A stretch of DNA of 64,000 nt. It comes from Nonomuraea spiralis (GTDB lineage Bacteria; Actinomycetota; Actinomycetes; Streptosporangiales; Streptosporangiaceae). The position numbers were made by a program, and so were the translations under genes. The notes under the pieces were generated by a model. It saw nothing but the letters and a program-made list of their open reading frames with translations, had not been told where the DNA came from and made no database searches. The stretch spans positions 654,801 to 718,800 of the forward strand of contig NZ_BMRC01000002.1 of the NCBI RefSeq assembly GCF_014648435.1, written 5' to 3'. Below are positions 7,960 through 15,239 of this stretch, piece after piece; the stretch's first letter is position 1, and each line of letters starts with the position of its first letter.

Positions 7960-8813
7960 GTCAGATACCCCCAGGTCCGGGAGATGGGCTTGAGGGGGTC
8001 GGGGATCTGCTCGGGGGCGGGCAGCTCGCGGGCCGGCTGGACGGTGCCCGTCCTGATCTTGTCCCGCCAGTCGCCGAGCCCCTTCTCCAGCACCCGCTGC
8101 TCGCCGTAGGAGAGCATCCGGGGTTCCCAGTCCAGGCGCAGGTACGCGCAGATCTCGCGGGTGACGCGCTCGGGCTCGGCGCTCAGCTCCTCGTACCTGA
8201 CGGTCAGTCCGGGCAGCGCGGACCTGGCCTTCTGCACGGCCTTCATGTACCGCAGGGCGTCGAGCGCGGCCTCCTCCGGGGTACGCCGGTCGGGGCTGGC
8301 CTCGTGCCAGGAGGTGGCGATGGAGGCGGGGTGGCGCAGCAGGAAGACGAACCGGGCGTCCGGCCAGCAGGTGGCGATGCGCTGGTGGGCGAAGGCGTTG
8401 GCGGGGGTCTTGTCCACGATGTACCGCTTGCCGCTGCGTACCAGCTCCCGGTGGAGCACCCGGTCCCACAGCAGGTGTTCCAGGTCGGCCTGGTTGTGCC
8501 CGAGCGCGTCCATGGCCTTGGCCGCCAGCGCCGTGTCGAACTGCACCCGCAGCCGCCGTACGTGCAGCTCGTGCGGGGCGTGCAGGTCGGGGTGGGCGTT
8601 CAGGATCGCGCGCAGGAGCGTGGAGCCGGACCGTACCGGCGACAGGAGGAAGACGGGGGATTCGAGCAGCCGGTCGGTTAGCGGATCCGCGGGCGGTCTG
8701 ATCTCGGGAGCGGGCGGGGGAGAGGGCTGGCCCTCGGCCCGTTCGATCTGGAATCCGGTGAACCTGACCAGCGCCTTGTTGACGTGCCGCTGCCAGTTCA
8801 TGGCGAGGGACAT
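7956..8813 (-). CDS. PAPS-dependent sulfotransferase
   Basis: A 285-residue member of the sulfotransferase superfamily. The 5'-phosphosulfate loop is LLSPVRSGSTLLRAIL (about residues 56-71) and the 3'-phosphate-binding segment is FVFLLRHPASIATSW. These enzymes move sulfate from PAPS to a hydroxyl or amino acceptor. Its direct overlap with a GT4 glycosyltransferase suggests a sulfated glycan or glycolipid as product (inference). The ATG at 8813 was used; an internal ATG four codons later is possible. Confidence 0.85.
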   Translation of the reverse strand: MSLAMNWQRHVNKALVRFTGFQIERAEGQPSPPPAPEIRPPADPLTDRLLESPVFLLSPVRSGSTLLRAILNAHPDLHAPHELHVRRLRVQFDTALAAKAMDALGHNQADLEHLLWDRVLHRELVRSGKRYIVDKTPANAFAHQRIATCWPDARFVFLLRHPASIATSWHEASPDRRTPEEAALDALRYMKAVQKARSALPGLTVRYEELSAEPERVTREICAYLRLDWEPRMLSYGEQRVLEKGLGDWRDKIRTGTVQPARELPAPEQIPDPLKPISRTWGYLT

Positions 8814-8926
8814 TACCTAGCGTTCCTGGCAGTTACCTGGCAACGTCATGCCCCCGACCAGCGCTCCGCCGTTCCCGGCGGGTCGTTCCGGCCGCTCCTC
8901 GCCGTCGCACGATCTCCCCGTACGCC

Positions 8927-8946
8927 TGTTAGCGTTACCGCTGACA
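8927..8946. promoter_or_regulatory. Probable LacI-family operator
   Basis: TGTTAGCGTTACCGCTGACA has arms TGTTAGCG and CGCTGACA that match at 7 of 8 positions. It lies 16 bp in front of the lacI-type gene, where autoregulatory operators of this family usually sit. Confidence 0.5.
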
Positions 8947-8961
8947 GGGAGGTGAGCCGAG

Positions 8962-9975
8962 GTGAAAGCGAAGGGCGACAGGCCGGCGGTGCTCATGGAC
9001 GTGGCCGTACGCGCCGGCGTCTCGGCCATGACGGTCTCGCGTGTGCTCAACGCGCCCGACCGGGTCCGCGCGGAGACCAGAGCGCGTGTCATGGCCGCGG
9101 TGCGCGAGCTCGACTACCGGCCCAACCAGGCCGCCCGCCAGCTCGTCACCGGCAGGTCCGGCGTGCTCGGCGTGGTCAGCATCGACACCACCCTCTACGG
9201 CCCGGCCTCCACGCTCTACTACATCGAGCAGGCGGCCAGGCGGGCCGGCTTCAACGTCAGCATCGCCAGCCTGCCCTCGCTCAGCCGCCGGTCGATGGAG
9301 GAAGGCATCCAGCGGCTGCGCGCCCAGGCGGTCGACGGCGTGATCATCGTCGCGCCGCACGAGTCGGCCGCCGACGGCCTGCGCCACCTGCCGCCGGAGA
9401 TGCCGGTGGTGGCCGTCGACGCCGGCGACGACATCCCCGTACCGGTGGCCAAGGTCGACCAGCAGGCGGGGGCCAGGCGGGTCACCCGTCACCTGCTCAG
9501 CCTCGGCCACGAGACGGTCTGGCACGTCGCGGGCCCGGCCGACTGGCTCGACGCCAACGGCCGCATCGAGGGCTGGCGCGGTGTGCTGGAGGCCGCCGGC
9601 CGGGAGGTGCCCGAGGTGCTGCGCGGCGACTGGAGCGCCCGCTCGGGCTACCGGCTCGGCCGCCGGCTGGGCGACAACCCCGACGTCACGGCCGTGTTCG
9701 TGGCCAACGACCAGATGGCGCTCGGCGTGCTGCGCGCGCTGCGCGAGGCCGGCAGGCGCGTCCCCGAGGACGTCAGCGTGGCCGGCTTCGACGACATCCC
9801 CGAGTCGGCCTACTTCTGGCCGCCGCTGACCACCGTGCGGCAGGACTTCGGCGAGGTCGGCAGGCACGCCTTCCACCTGCTGCTCGACTTCATGGCCGGC
9901 CACGAGCCCGAGCCGCGCCGGCTGGTCGAGCCCGAGCTCGTGGTCAGGGAGAGCACCGGCGCCAGGCCGTCCTGA
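8962..9975 (+). CDS. LacI-family transcriptional regulator
   Basis: A 337-residue repressor with an N-terminal LacI helix-turn-helix (VLMDVAVRAGVSAMTVSRVL, about residues 10-29), hinge RPNQAARQL and a periplasmic-binding-protein-like sugar domain ending in the usual VSVAGFDDIPESAYF region. GTG 8962 is preceded by AGGGAGGTGAG at good spacing. A palindrome at 8927-8946 may be its own operator. No sugar genes adjoin; the downstream PAP2 gene is 58 bp away and could be co-transcribed. The effector is unknown. Confidence 0.88.
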   Translation: MKAKGDRPAVLMDVAVRAGVSAMTVSRVLNAPDRVRAETRARVMAAVRELDYRPNQAARQLVTGRSGVLGVVSIDTTLYGPASTLYYIEQAARRAGFNVSIASLPSLSRRSMEEGIQRLRAQAVDGVIIVAPHESAADGLRHLPPEMPVVAVDAGDDIPVPVAKVDQQAGARRVTRHLLSLGHETVWHVAGPADWLDANGRIEGWRGVLEAAGREVPEVLRGDWSARSGYRLGRRLGDNPDVTAVFVANDQMALGVLRALREAGRRVPEDVSVAGFDDIPESAYFWPPLTTVRQDFGEVGRHAFHLLLDFMAGHEPEPRRLVEPELVVRESTGARPS

Positions 9976-10033
9976 GCATGACCGGCGTCGCCGGCGGGCA
10001 GAGGCGGGGCACATCGAGGAGGCGATCGGCTAG

Positions 10034-10651
10034 ATGTTGCTGCTCAAACGTTTCGACGCCTGGGACAAACAGGTCTTCGACCGGATCGCCCGCGCCGACC
10101 TGCCGCTGCTCGACGCCCTGCTGCCGCACCTGTCGTCGGCCGCCGACAACTCGGTCCTGTGGGGGCTGGTCGCGGGCGTCCTGATGATGACGGGCCGGCC
10201 GCGGCTGCAGCGGGCCGGACTGCGCGGGCTGCTGGCGATCTCGCTGGCCAGCCCGCTGACCAGCATGGTCGCCAAGCAGGCGTTCCGCAGGCCGCGCCCG
10301 CTGACCGACCTCATCCCGGTGATCCGGCGCCGCCGGGTGCCGACGTCCTCCTCGCTGCCCTCGGGGCACAGCGCCTCCGCGGTCGCCTTCGCCGTGGCGG
10401 TCGCCAGGGACGCGCCGCTCCCGGTCGCCGCCCCGGTCACACTCCTCGCCGCCGGGGTGGCCGCCTCCCGCGTGTACGTGGGCGCGCACTACCCGGGCGA
10501 CGTCATCGCCGGGATCGCCGTCGGCGCGGCGGCCGGCTGGGCCGCCCGATCCTACGGCCGCCACCTGCTCGCCACGACATACCCGCGTCAGGTCAGGAGG
10601 GGGAAGCGGGGGTCGGACGGGGGGATGCGGCCGGTGGCTTCGAGGACGTAG
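10034..10651 (+). CDS. PAP2-family membrane phosphatase
   Basis: A 205-residue integral membrane protein with all three phosphatidic-acid-phosphatase motifs: KQAFRRPRP, PSGHSAS and SRVYVGAHYPGDV, carrying the catalytic His residues. Such enzymes dephosphorylate lipid phosphates such as undecaprenyl pyrophosphate or phosphatidate at the outer face of the membrane. The last 64 bp overlap the convergent TIGR03083 gene, which is unusually long for a convergent overlap. The Arg/Gly-rich C-terminal tail is encoded in this overlap. Confidence 0.85.
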   Translation: MLLLKRFDAWDKQVFDRIARADLPLLDALLPHLSSAADNSVLWGLVAGVLMMTGRPRLQRAGLRGLLAISLASPLTSMVAKQAFRRPRPLTDLIPVIRRRRVPTSSSLPSGHSASAVAFAVAVARDAPLPVAAPVTLLAAGVAASRVYVGAHYPGDVIAGIAVGAAAGWAARSYGRHLLATTYPRQVRRGKRGSDGGMRPVASRT

Positions 10652-11226
10652 GCCGGGAGGTCCAGGCGGGGCGGGCGGGGTGTGCCGAGGAGGCCGTCGA
10701 GGGTCGTGCCCGCCAGTTCCAGCGCCTCCCGGGCCGGTGGGCGTTCGGAGCGGAGGTCTAGGTGGTGGACGGCGGCCTCGGTGGCGAGGGTGGCCAGGAA
10801 GTCGGGTACGGCGAGCACGTGGCCCTGCGTCGCGACGAACCCCGCCGGATCGGCCGCGTACGCCGCCCGCACCGCCGCGGGCGCGGTGTCCTCCCACACC
10901 CGCAGGACGCCGGAGGGCCGCGTGAAGGCGGAGGCCGACCTGCGCACCCACCAGGCGTGCGCGTCCGGGCCGTCCGGGCCGTCCGGGCCGTCCGGGCCGG
11001 GTTTGACGGAGCTCCAGTAGGTGACGTGGTCCACGTCGGGCGGGCCGTCCACGGGGGTGGCGAGGGCGACGAGGGCTCGCTGGACGTCGCACAACACGTG
11101 GAACAGCAGGTCGACCCCGGCCCAACCGGCGCATCTGGTGGGCCTGAGCAGGTCCGTCCCGTTCACCGTGGCGGTGAACTCGCGGTAGGCGGCGGCCGGC
11201 GCGGTACGGGCACGTTCGATGTCCAT
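10588..11226 (-). CDS. TIGR03083/maleylpyruvate isomerase-like (DinB-fold) protein
   Basis: A 212-residue protein with the N-terminal four-helix DinB-like domain of actinobacterial TIGR03083 proteins (CAGWAGVDLLFHVLCD, then ATEAAVHHLDL with possible metal-binding His). Members are predicted mycothiol-dependent metalloenzymes, but most are uncharacterised. ATG 11226 was chosen because upstream sequence is low-complexity. A run of Gly-Pro-Asp repeats is encoded by a 9-bp tandem repeat at 10963-10998. The 3' end overlaps the PAP2 gene tail-to-tail. Confidence 0.75.
   Translation of the reverse strand: MDIERARTAPAAAYREFTATVNGTDLLRPTRCAGWAGVDLLFHVLCDVQRALVALATPVDGPPDVDHVTYWSSVKPGPDGPDGPDGPDAHAWWVRRSASAFTRPSGVLRVWEDTAPAAVRAAYAADPAGFVATQGHVLAVPDFLATLATEAAVHHLDLRSERPPAREALELAGTTLDGLLGTPRPPRLDLPAYVLEATGRIPPSDPRFPLLT
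10963..10998. repeat. 9-bp microsatellite-like repeat x4 inside the TIGR03083 gene
   Basis: Four exact copies of GTCCGGGCC encode a (Gly-Pro-Asp) stretch in the minus-strand protein. Repeat number could change in frame by slippage without breaking the gene. Confidence 0.85.
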
Positions 11227-11288
11227 GGGGATGCCCTTCCCGCGAGGCGGCCCGATGACCGGAACGCCCCCCGGCCGATGACCGGAAC

Positions 11289-11323
11289 GCTCCCCCGGCC
11301 GTTGCGGCACCGGCCGGGGGAGC
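11289..11323 (-). terminator. Terminator downstream of the cupin gene
   Basis: The perfect 13-bp stem GCTCCCCCGGCCG (11289-11301) / CGGCCGGGGGAGC (11311-11323) with a 9-nt loop starts 8 bp after the cupin stop. Just beyond it, a 23-bp unit beginning CCGATGACCGGAACGC occurs twice in tandem (11252 and 11275). Confidence 0.75.
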
Positions 11324-11330
11324 GGGGACG

Positions 11331-11795
11331 TCAGGCCGCGGGCGGCCCGTCGAGGATCGCCACGCCGTACTCCGCCAGAAGGTCGAGGTTGTCCGCGTCG
11401 TGCCGCGCTTCGGCGGCCCCGACCGCCCGGAAGTAGCCTTCGACCGCTCCGGGGTTGTTGATGACGAGGATCTCGGCGGTGGAGGTGATCGGCTGGAGCG
11501 TGTGGGGCACCAGCCGGGGGCCGTAGACGTAGGCGCCGGCTTCGGCGTCGTACGTGTCGCAGGTGTCGAGCGAGGTCGATCCGACCCAGAACCGTACGCG
11601 GCCCGACAGGACGATCCAGCTCTCGTCCTCCCTGCTGTGGGAGTGCAGGGGCGGGGCGCCGGCGCGGCTCATGGTCAGGCGCGAGACGGTGACCACTCCG
11701 TCCGTCTCGGCGGTCGAGACGACCTGTTCGATCTTCTCCTGGTAGTAGCGGTAGACCGGGCCGTCGCCGGGGTTGCGCACGAGAGCGACGCTCAT
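11331..11795 (-). CDS. Single-domain cupin protein
   Basis: A 154-residue cupin. Cupin motif 1 is seen as PPLHSHSREDESWIVLSGRV with metal-binding His/His/Glu; motif 2 is GPRLVPHTLQ. Small cupins of this kind act as metal-dependent dioxygenases, isomerases or ligand-binding proteins, and the sequence does not decide between these. It is transcribed alone, with a strong terminator behind and a perfect 16-bp palindrome 63 bp upstream that probably is its operator. Confidence 0.8.
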   Translation of the reverse strand: MSVALVRNPGDGPVYRYYQEKIEQVVSTAETDGVVTVSRLTMSRAGAPPLHSHSREDESWIVLSGRVRFWVGSTSLDTCDTYDAEAGAYVYGPRLVPHTLQPITSTAEILVINNPGAVEGYFRAVGAAEARHDADNLDLLAEYGVAILDGPPAA

Positions 11796-11857
11796 CTCAA
11801 GTCCTTCCAGCCGAACGGGTGGGGCTCTGACCGATGCGCATCCGTTTCACGGTAACA

Positions 11858-11873
11858 AGTTGAAGCTTCAACT
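11858..11873. promoter_or_regulatory. Perfect 16-bp palindrome upstream of the cupin gene
   Basis: AGTTGAAGCTTCAACT is a perfect palindrome at -63 to -78 relative to the cupin start. Its form (TTGAAGCTTCAA core) is like operators of MarR-type repressors. No MarR gene is adjacent, so the regulator would be encoded elsewhere. Confidence 0.55.
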
Positions 11874-12130
11874 ACAAGGCCGCCGTCAGCTCATCAGTGC
11901 GCCACGTACAAGACCGACAGGCGGGTGGCGGGGAGCCGCCGCAGGCCAGGAGCACGCTGCACAGGGGGGAGGGAATGCGACTCGGGGCAGGGCGCCTCCG
12001 GCAACTCGGCGGTGGGCCGCCCGGTCCGCTTCCGCCCGCCACGGGACCGCCGAAAACGAAATCTACAATGTAAAGGCGCCGGGCCCGCAGCTCACGGGTG
12101 AACGTCCGGCGCTCAAGGAGAAGAAGGCAA
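11874..12130. other. Intergenic stretch without a supported gene
   Basis: Between the cupin operator and the tRNA terminator no coding frame with a credible start, ribosome site or family match was seen. It contains an AT-rich patch with the near-palindrome TACAATGTA (12064-12072), which may be a promoter or protein site but has no gene in reach. Confidence 0.4.
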
Positions 12131-12133
12131 GCG

Positions 12134-12168
12134 AAAGGCCAGACCCCGTGAGCCGGGATCTGGCCTTC
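12134..12168 (-). terminator. Terminator of the first tRNA array
   Basis: On the minus strand the stem AAGGCCAGA / TCTGGCCTT, extended by a bulged CCC/GGG, is followed by TTTCGC. It lies 5 bp after the tRNA-Val CCA end. Confidence 0.65.
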
Positions 12169-12172
12169 GATG

Positions 12173-12247
12173 TGGTGGACGATACTGGGATTGAACCAGT
12201 GACCTCTTCCGTGTCAGGGAAGCGCTCTCCCGCTGAGCTAATCGTCC
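12173..12247 (-). tRNA. tRNA-Val (anticodon GAC), CCA encoded
   Basis: The minus strand reads GGACGATTAGCTCAGCGGGA at the 5' end, an anticodon stem-loop with GAC, and a T-arm with GGTTCAATCC. The acceptor stem GGACGAT pairs with ATCGTCC, followed by A and an encoded CCA. It is identical to the tRNA-Val at 58567-58641. Confidence 0.96.
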
Positions 12248-12248
12248 T

Positions 12249-12322
12249 TGGAGGTGGAGACGGGATTTGAACCCGTGTGGACGGCTTTGCAGGCCGCTGC
12301 CTCGCCTCTCGGCCACTCCACC
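12249..12322 (-). tRNA. tRNA-Cys (anticodon GCA), CCA encoded
   Basis: The acceptor stem GGTGGAG pairs with CTCCACC, the anticodon loop carries GCA, the T-arm reads GGTTTGAA, and the discriminator is U as expected for tRNA-Cys. CCA is encoded and lies one base from the tRNA-Val 5' end. The copy at 58.7 kb has a compensated A-to-C change in acceptor pair 6. Confidence 0.95.
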
Positions 12323-12338
12323 GAGTCGAACCATTCCG

Positions 12339-12410
12339 AGCGGAAGACGGGATTCGAACCCGCGACCCTCACCTTGGCAAGGTGATGCTCTACCACTGAG
12401 CCACTTCCGC
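12339..12410 (-). tRNA. tRNA-Gly (anticodon GCC)
   Basis: The acceptor stem GCGGAAG pairs with CTTCCGC, the anticodon is GCC, and the T-arm reads GGTTCGAATCC. CCA is not encoded. It is first in the Gly-Cys-Val transcript and identical to the copy at 58734-58805. Confidence 0.96.
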
Positions 12411-12424
12411 GCTGTCGCCTGCCT

Positions 12425-12434
12425 AACTCTAGCG
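12425..12434 (-). promoter_or_regulatory. -10 region of the first tRNA array
   Basis: CGCTAGAGTT (minus strand) holds a -10-like TAGAGT 15 bp before tRNA-Gly. The same 10-mer precedes the second array (58836-58845), so it is conserved between the two copies. Confidence 0.45.
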
Positions 12435-12452
12435 CCTTTTCGGAGCAGATGC

Positions 12453-13094
12453 TCACCGCTGGCGGCGGAGTTGGCGGGCGACACCGTGTTCGGTGGCCGG
12501 CAGGCTCAGGAAGATCTCCAGGATCCGGGTGAGCCGGTGGACCTCGATGCGGTGGAAGGCCGGACCCTCGGACCGGGCCAGCAGGAGGGTGAGCGCGAGC
12601 GGCGGCAGCGGGGCGTGGATGGCGTGCACGCCGCCCTCCAGGGTCAGCGCGGCCGGGCGCGGCGGGGCCGGTACGGGGACGATCAGACCCTGCGGGGCTC
12701 GCCAGCTCGCGTAGACCGCGCCTCGCTCGGAGGCGGTGGCGGCCCAGTCGGCGCTGAACAACACGGGCAGGGAGTCGACGAGCGTGGTCAGCGCCCGGTC
12801 GCCCGCCGTGGTGATGTACTTGAGGATCTCCAGCTCGGGGTAGGTGCCGGCGGTCTCGCGGGTGGGCCAGACGCCTTCCACGCGTACGTCCTCGACGCTC
12901 TCCAGGCTCTTGACCAGCAGCTGTCTGGGGGTGCTCTCGGGGCAGAAGACGGTGATGTCGTCGATCGCCGTGCCCGCGCCCCGGTCGAGGACGGTGACCT
13001 GGGTGATGTCGGCCCCCGCCGTGCCCAGGGCCTTGGTGACCTGGGCCAGAGATCCCGGACGATCGGGCAGCGCCACACGCACGCGAAGAAGCAT
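12453..13094 (-). CDS. ACT-domain regulatory protein
   Basis: A 213-residue protein whose first ~75 residues form an ACT domain (LLRVRVALPDRPGSLAQVTK, then TQVTVLDRG), the small-molecule-sensing module of amino-acid enzymes and regulators. The C-terminal ~130 residues contain a hydrophobic patch ALTLEGGVHAIHAPLPP and a possible ATP-binding-like fold; no DNA-binding motif is evident. It is the gene immediately before the tRNA array on the same strand. An amino acid-sensing role is inferred only from the ACT domain. Confidence 0.75.
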   Translation of the reverse strand: MLLRVRVALPDRPGSLAQVTKALGTAGADITQVTVLDRGAGTAIDDITVFCPESTPRQLLVKSLESVEDVRVEGVWPTRETAGTYPELEILKYITTAGDRALTTLVDSLPVLFSADWAATASERGAVYASWRAPQGLIVPVPAPPRPAALTLEGGVHAIHAPLPPLALTLLLARSEGPAFHRIEVHRLTRILEIFLSLPATEHGVARQLRRQR

Positions 13095-13171
13095 CGATCC
13101 CTCCCCTGGGACGGCGTCTCAGCCTATCGGCGAATACCGCTCACGGCCTGAGCTGCGCTACAACTGACGGA

Positions 13172-14281
13172 GTGAAGATTGGGCCGATTGAGGCGTGGCC
13201 GCCCGTGGTGCTCGCGCCCATGGCAGGCATCACGAACGCGGCGTTCAGGGTGTTGTGCCGGGAACAGGGCGCCGGGCTGTTCGTGTGCGAGATGATCACG
13301 ACGCGGGCGCTGGTCGAGCGCAATCCCAAGACGTTGCGGATGATCAGGTTCGCCGAGTCCGAGCGGCCGAGGAGCCTTCAGCTCTACGGGGTCGATCCCG
13401 ACGTGGTCGGGCGGGCGGTCAGGATGATCTCCGAGGAGGACCTCGCCGACCACGTCGATCTCAACTTCGGCTGCCCGGTGCCCAAAGTGACCAGGCGCGG
13501 GGGCGGGTCGGCGCTGCCGTACAAGAGGAATCTGCTGCGGCGGATCCTGAAGGCGGCGGTCGCGAACGCGGGGGCGCTGCCGGTGACGATGAAGATGCGC
13601 AAGGGCATCGACGACGACCACCTGACCTACCTCGACGCGGGCCGCATCGCGGCCGAGGAGGGCGTCGCGGCGATCGCGCTGCACGCGCGCACCGCGAAGC
13701 AGCACTACGGCGGCGTGGCCGACTGGGAGTCGATCGCGCGGCTGAAGGAGGCCGTGCCGGAGATCCCGGTGCTGGGCAACGGCGACATCTGGTCCGCCGA
13801 CGACGCGCTGCGGATGGTGGCGCGCACCGGCTGCGACGGCGTCGTGGTCGGGCGGGGGTGCCTCGGGCGGCCGTGGTTGTTCAGGGACCTGGAGAACGCC
13901 TTCAACGGCAACCCCGAGCGGGCCAGGCCGACGCTCGGCGAGGTGGCCGGGATGATGGAGCGCCACGCGGCCGGCCTCACCGAATGCTTCGACATCGAGC
14001 GGTACGCGATCGCGGACTTCCGCAAGCACGTCGGGTGGTATCTGAAGGGGTTCGAGGTCGGGAGCGTGCTGCGGCGGGAGCTGGCCACGGCCGAGTCGCT
14101 CGACGGGCTCCGGGAGGGGCTGGCCAAGCTGGAGCACGACCAGCCCTGGCCGCCGAACACCGACACGCCCCGGGGGAAGTCGGGCGAACGTCAGAAGGTG
14201 CAGCTGCCTGACGGGTGGCTCGACGATCCGTGGGACTGCGTGGTCCCGCACGAGGCGGAGTCGGACGTGTCGGGCGGCTGA
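13172..14281 (+). CDS. dusB: tRNA-dihydrouridine synthase (DusB type)
   Basis: A 369-residue FMN enzyme that reduces uridines in the tRNA D-loop. Family landmarks are LAPMAGITNAAFR at the N-terminus, NFGCPVPKVTRRGGGSAL with the catalytic Cys, KMRKGID, ALHARTAKQHYGG, and the FMN-phosphate loop VLGNGDIW ... GCDGVVVGRGCLGRPW. The C-terminal helical RNA-binding domain follows. The GTG at 13172 matches the family start; its ribosome site is weak. It is divergent from the ACT gene that precedes the tRNA array. Confidence 0.93.
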   Translation: MKIGPIEAWPPVVLAPMAGITNAAFRVLCREQGAGLFVCEMITTRALVERNPKTLRMIRFAESERPRSLQLYGVDPDVVGRAVRMISEEDLADHVDLNFGCPVPKVTRRGGGSALPYKRNLLRRILKAAVANAGALPVTMKMRKGIDDDHLTYLDAGRIAAEEGVAAIALHARTAKQHYGGVADWESIARLKEAVPEIPVLGNGDIWSADDALRMVARTGCDGVVVGRGCLGRPWLFRDLENAFNGNPERARPTLGEVAGMMERHAAGLTECFDIERYAIADFRKHVGWYLKGFEVGSVLRRELATAESLDGLREGLAKLEHDQPWPPNTDTPRGKSGERQKVQLPDGWLDDPWDCVVPHEAESDVSGG

Positions 14282-14346
14282 CGCCGCGTCGCCAGCGCGG
14301 GCGGCCCGGTGCGGGACTCGGGCGCGCCGGTTGGGGCCGGTGCTGG

Positions 14347-15126
14347 TCAGTGGGGGCCGGGGGCCTCGGTGCCGCAGGGGCCGCCGCCGGTGGCCGGGTC
14401 CAGGCGCACGCGCTCGCCGTCCATGGTCAGCGTCTCGTAGTACGCCGAGATGCGCTCGGCCGAGCGGCCGGTGTAGTGGCAGATGAAGCTGCGCCTGAAC
14501 CGGTCGGCCGTGGTGTTGGGCTCCGATCCGTGCACCAGGCTGCCGTTGAAGAACAACACGTCCCCGGGTTCCATGTCCACGGCCACCCGCTCCAGGCCGG
14601 GCGGCGGGGGGACGTACTCGCGGGTGAAGGAGAGGTCGCGGTCGGCCTCCTCGGGGCAGAACAGGTCCATCAGGTGGGTGCCGGGGACCACTTCGAGGCC
14701 GCCGTTGGCGCGGTCGACGCGGTCGAGCGCCACCCACGCCGCCACGCACGTGCCCGGTTCGACGCGCAGATAGAAGTTGTCCTGGTGCAACGCCTGCCCG
14801 CGCGCGCCCGGCGGCTTGAAGTAGAACATGCTCTGGGCTGCTATCGGCTCCTCGTCCAGCAGCTCGCGCAGGATCGCGGCGAAGCGGGCGTCGAGCAGGT
14901 AGCGCAGGGCGACGTCGTTCACCTGGTGGGGGTGCATGACACGCGGGTAGTCGCGCAGGACGTCGTACGGCGCGTCCGGGTCCTGGGGGCGGGGCGTGAA
15001 ATGGCCGGGGACCGGGCCGCCGGCGTGCAGGGTCATGAACTCCTCGCGCAGCTCGGCCACCTCCTCGGGGGCCAGCAGCGCGGGGACGAGCACGTAGCCG
15101 CGGTCGTGGAAGTCGTTCAGCCTCAT
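14347..15126 (-). CDS. Phytanoyl-CoA dioxygenase (PhyH) family oxygenase
   Basis: A 259-residue Fe(II)/2-oxoglutarate oxygenase. The H-x-D motif is ALHQDNFYLR (His114, Asp116), the distal His is in NGSLVHGSEPN, and the 2-oxoglutarate Arg is in RFRRSFICHYT. PhyH-like enzymes hydroxylate small molecules, often in secondary metabolism or ectoine-type pathways. The start is ATG 15126. It is divergent from an AraC-type gene only about 25 bp away, a common pairing in which the AraC protein controls the oxygenase. Confidence 0.88.
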   Translation of the reverse strand: MRLNDFHDRGYVLVPALLAPEEVAELREEFMTLHAGGPVPGHFTPRPQDPDAPYDVLRDYPRVMHPHQVNDVALRYLLDARFAAILRELLDEEPIAAQSMFYFKPPGARGQALHQDNFYLRVEPGTCVAAWVALDRVDRANGGLEVVPGTHLMDLFCPEEADRDLSFTREYVPPPPGLERVAVDMEPGDVLFFNGSLVHGSEPNTTADRFRRSFICHYTGRSAERISAYYETLTMDGERVRLDPATGGGPCGTEAPGPH

Positions 15127-15239
15127 GCCCTTCACGGTAGGCACCAGGCTCGTGCGACGGTACGCGCCGTCCCCACGGGTCGCCGAGCCGGCTCCTGCTG
15201 TGGACGCAGGCGGGGGAGGGGCGGGTCGAGCAGGCGGGG

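Noticed and set aside
10963..10998. Possible CRISPR-like array.
   Set aside because: The 9-bp units are contiguous with no spacers and encode Gly-Pro-Asp repeats in a normal gene; no cas gene is present in the window.
12064..12072. BlaI-like site TACAATGTA in the cupin-tRNA gap.
   Set aside because: It is a short 9-mer, has no gene positioned to be controlled and lacks the longer BlaI consensus.
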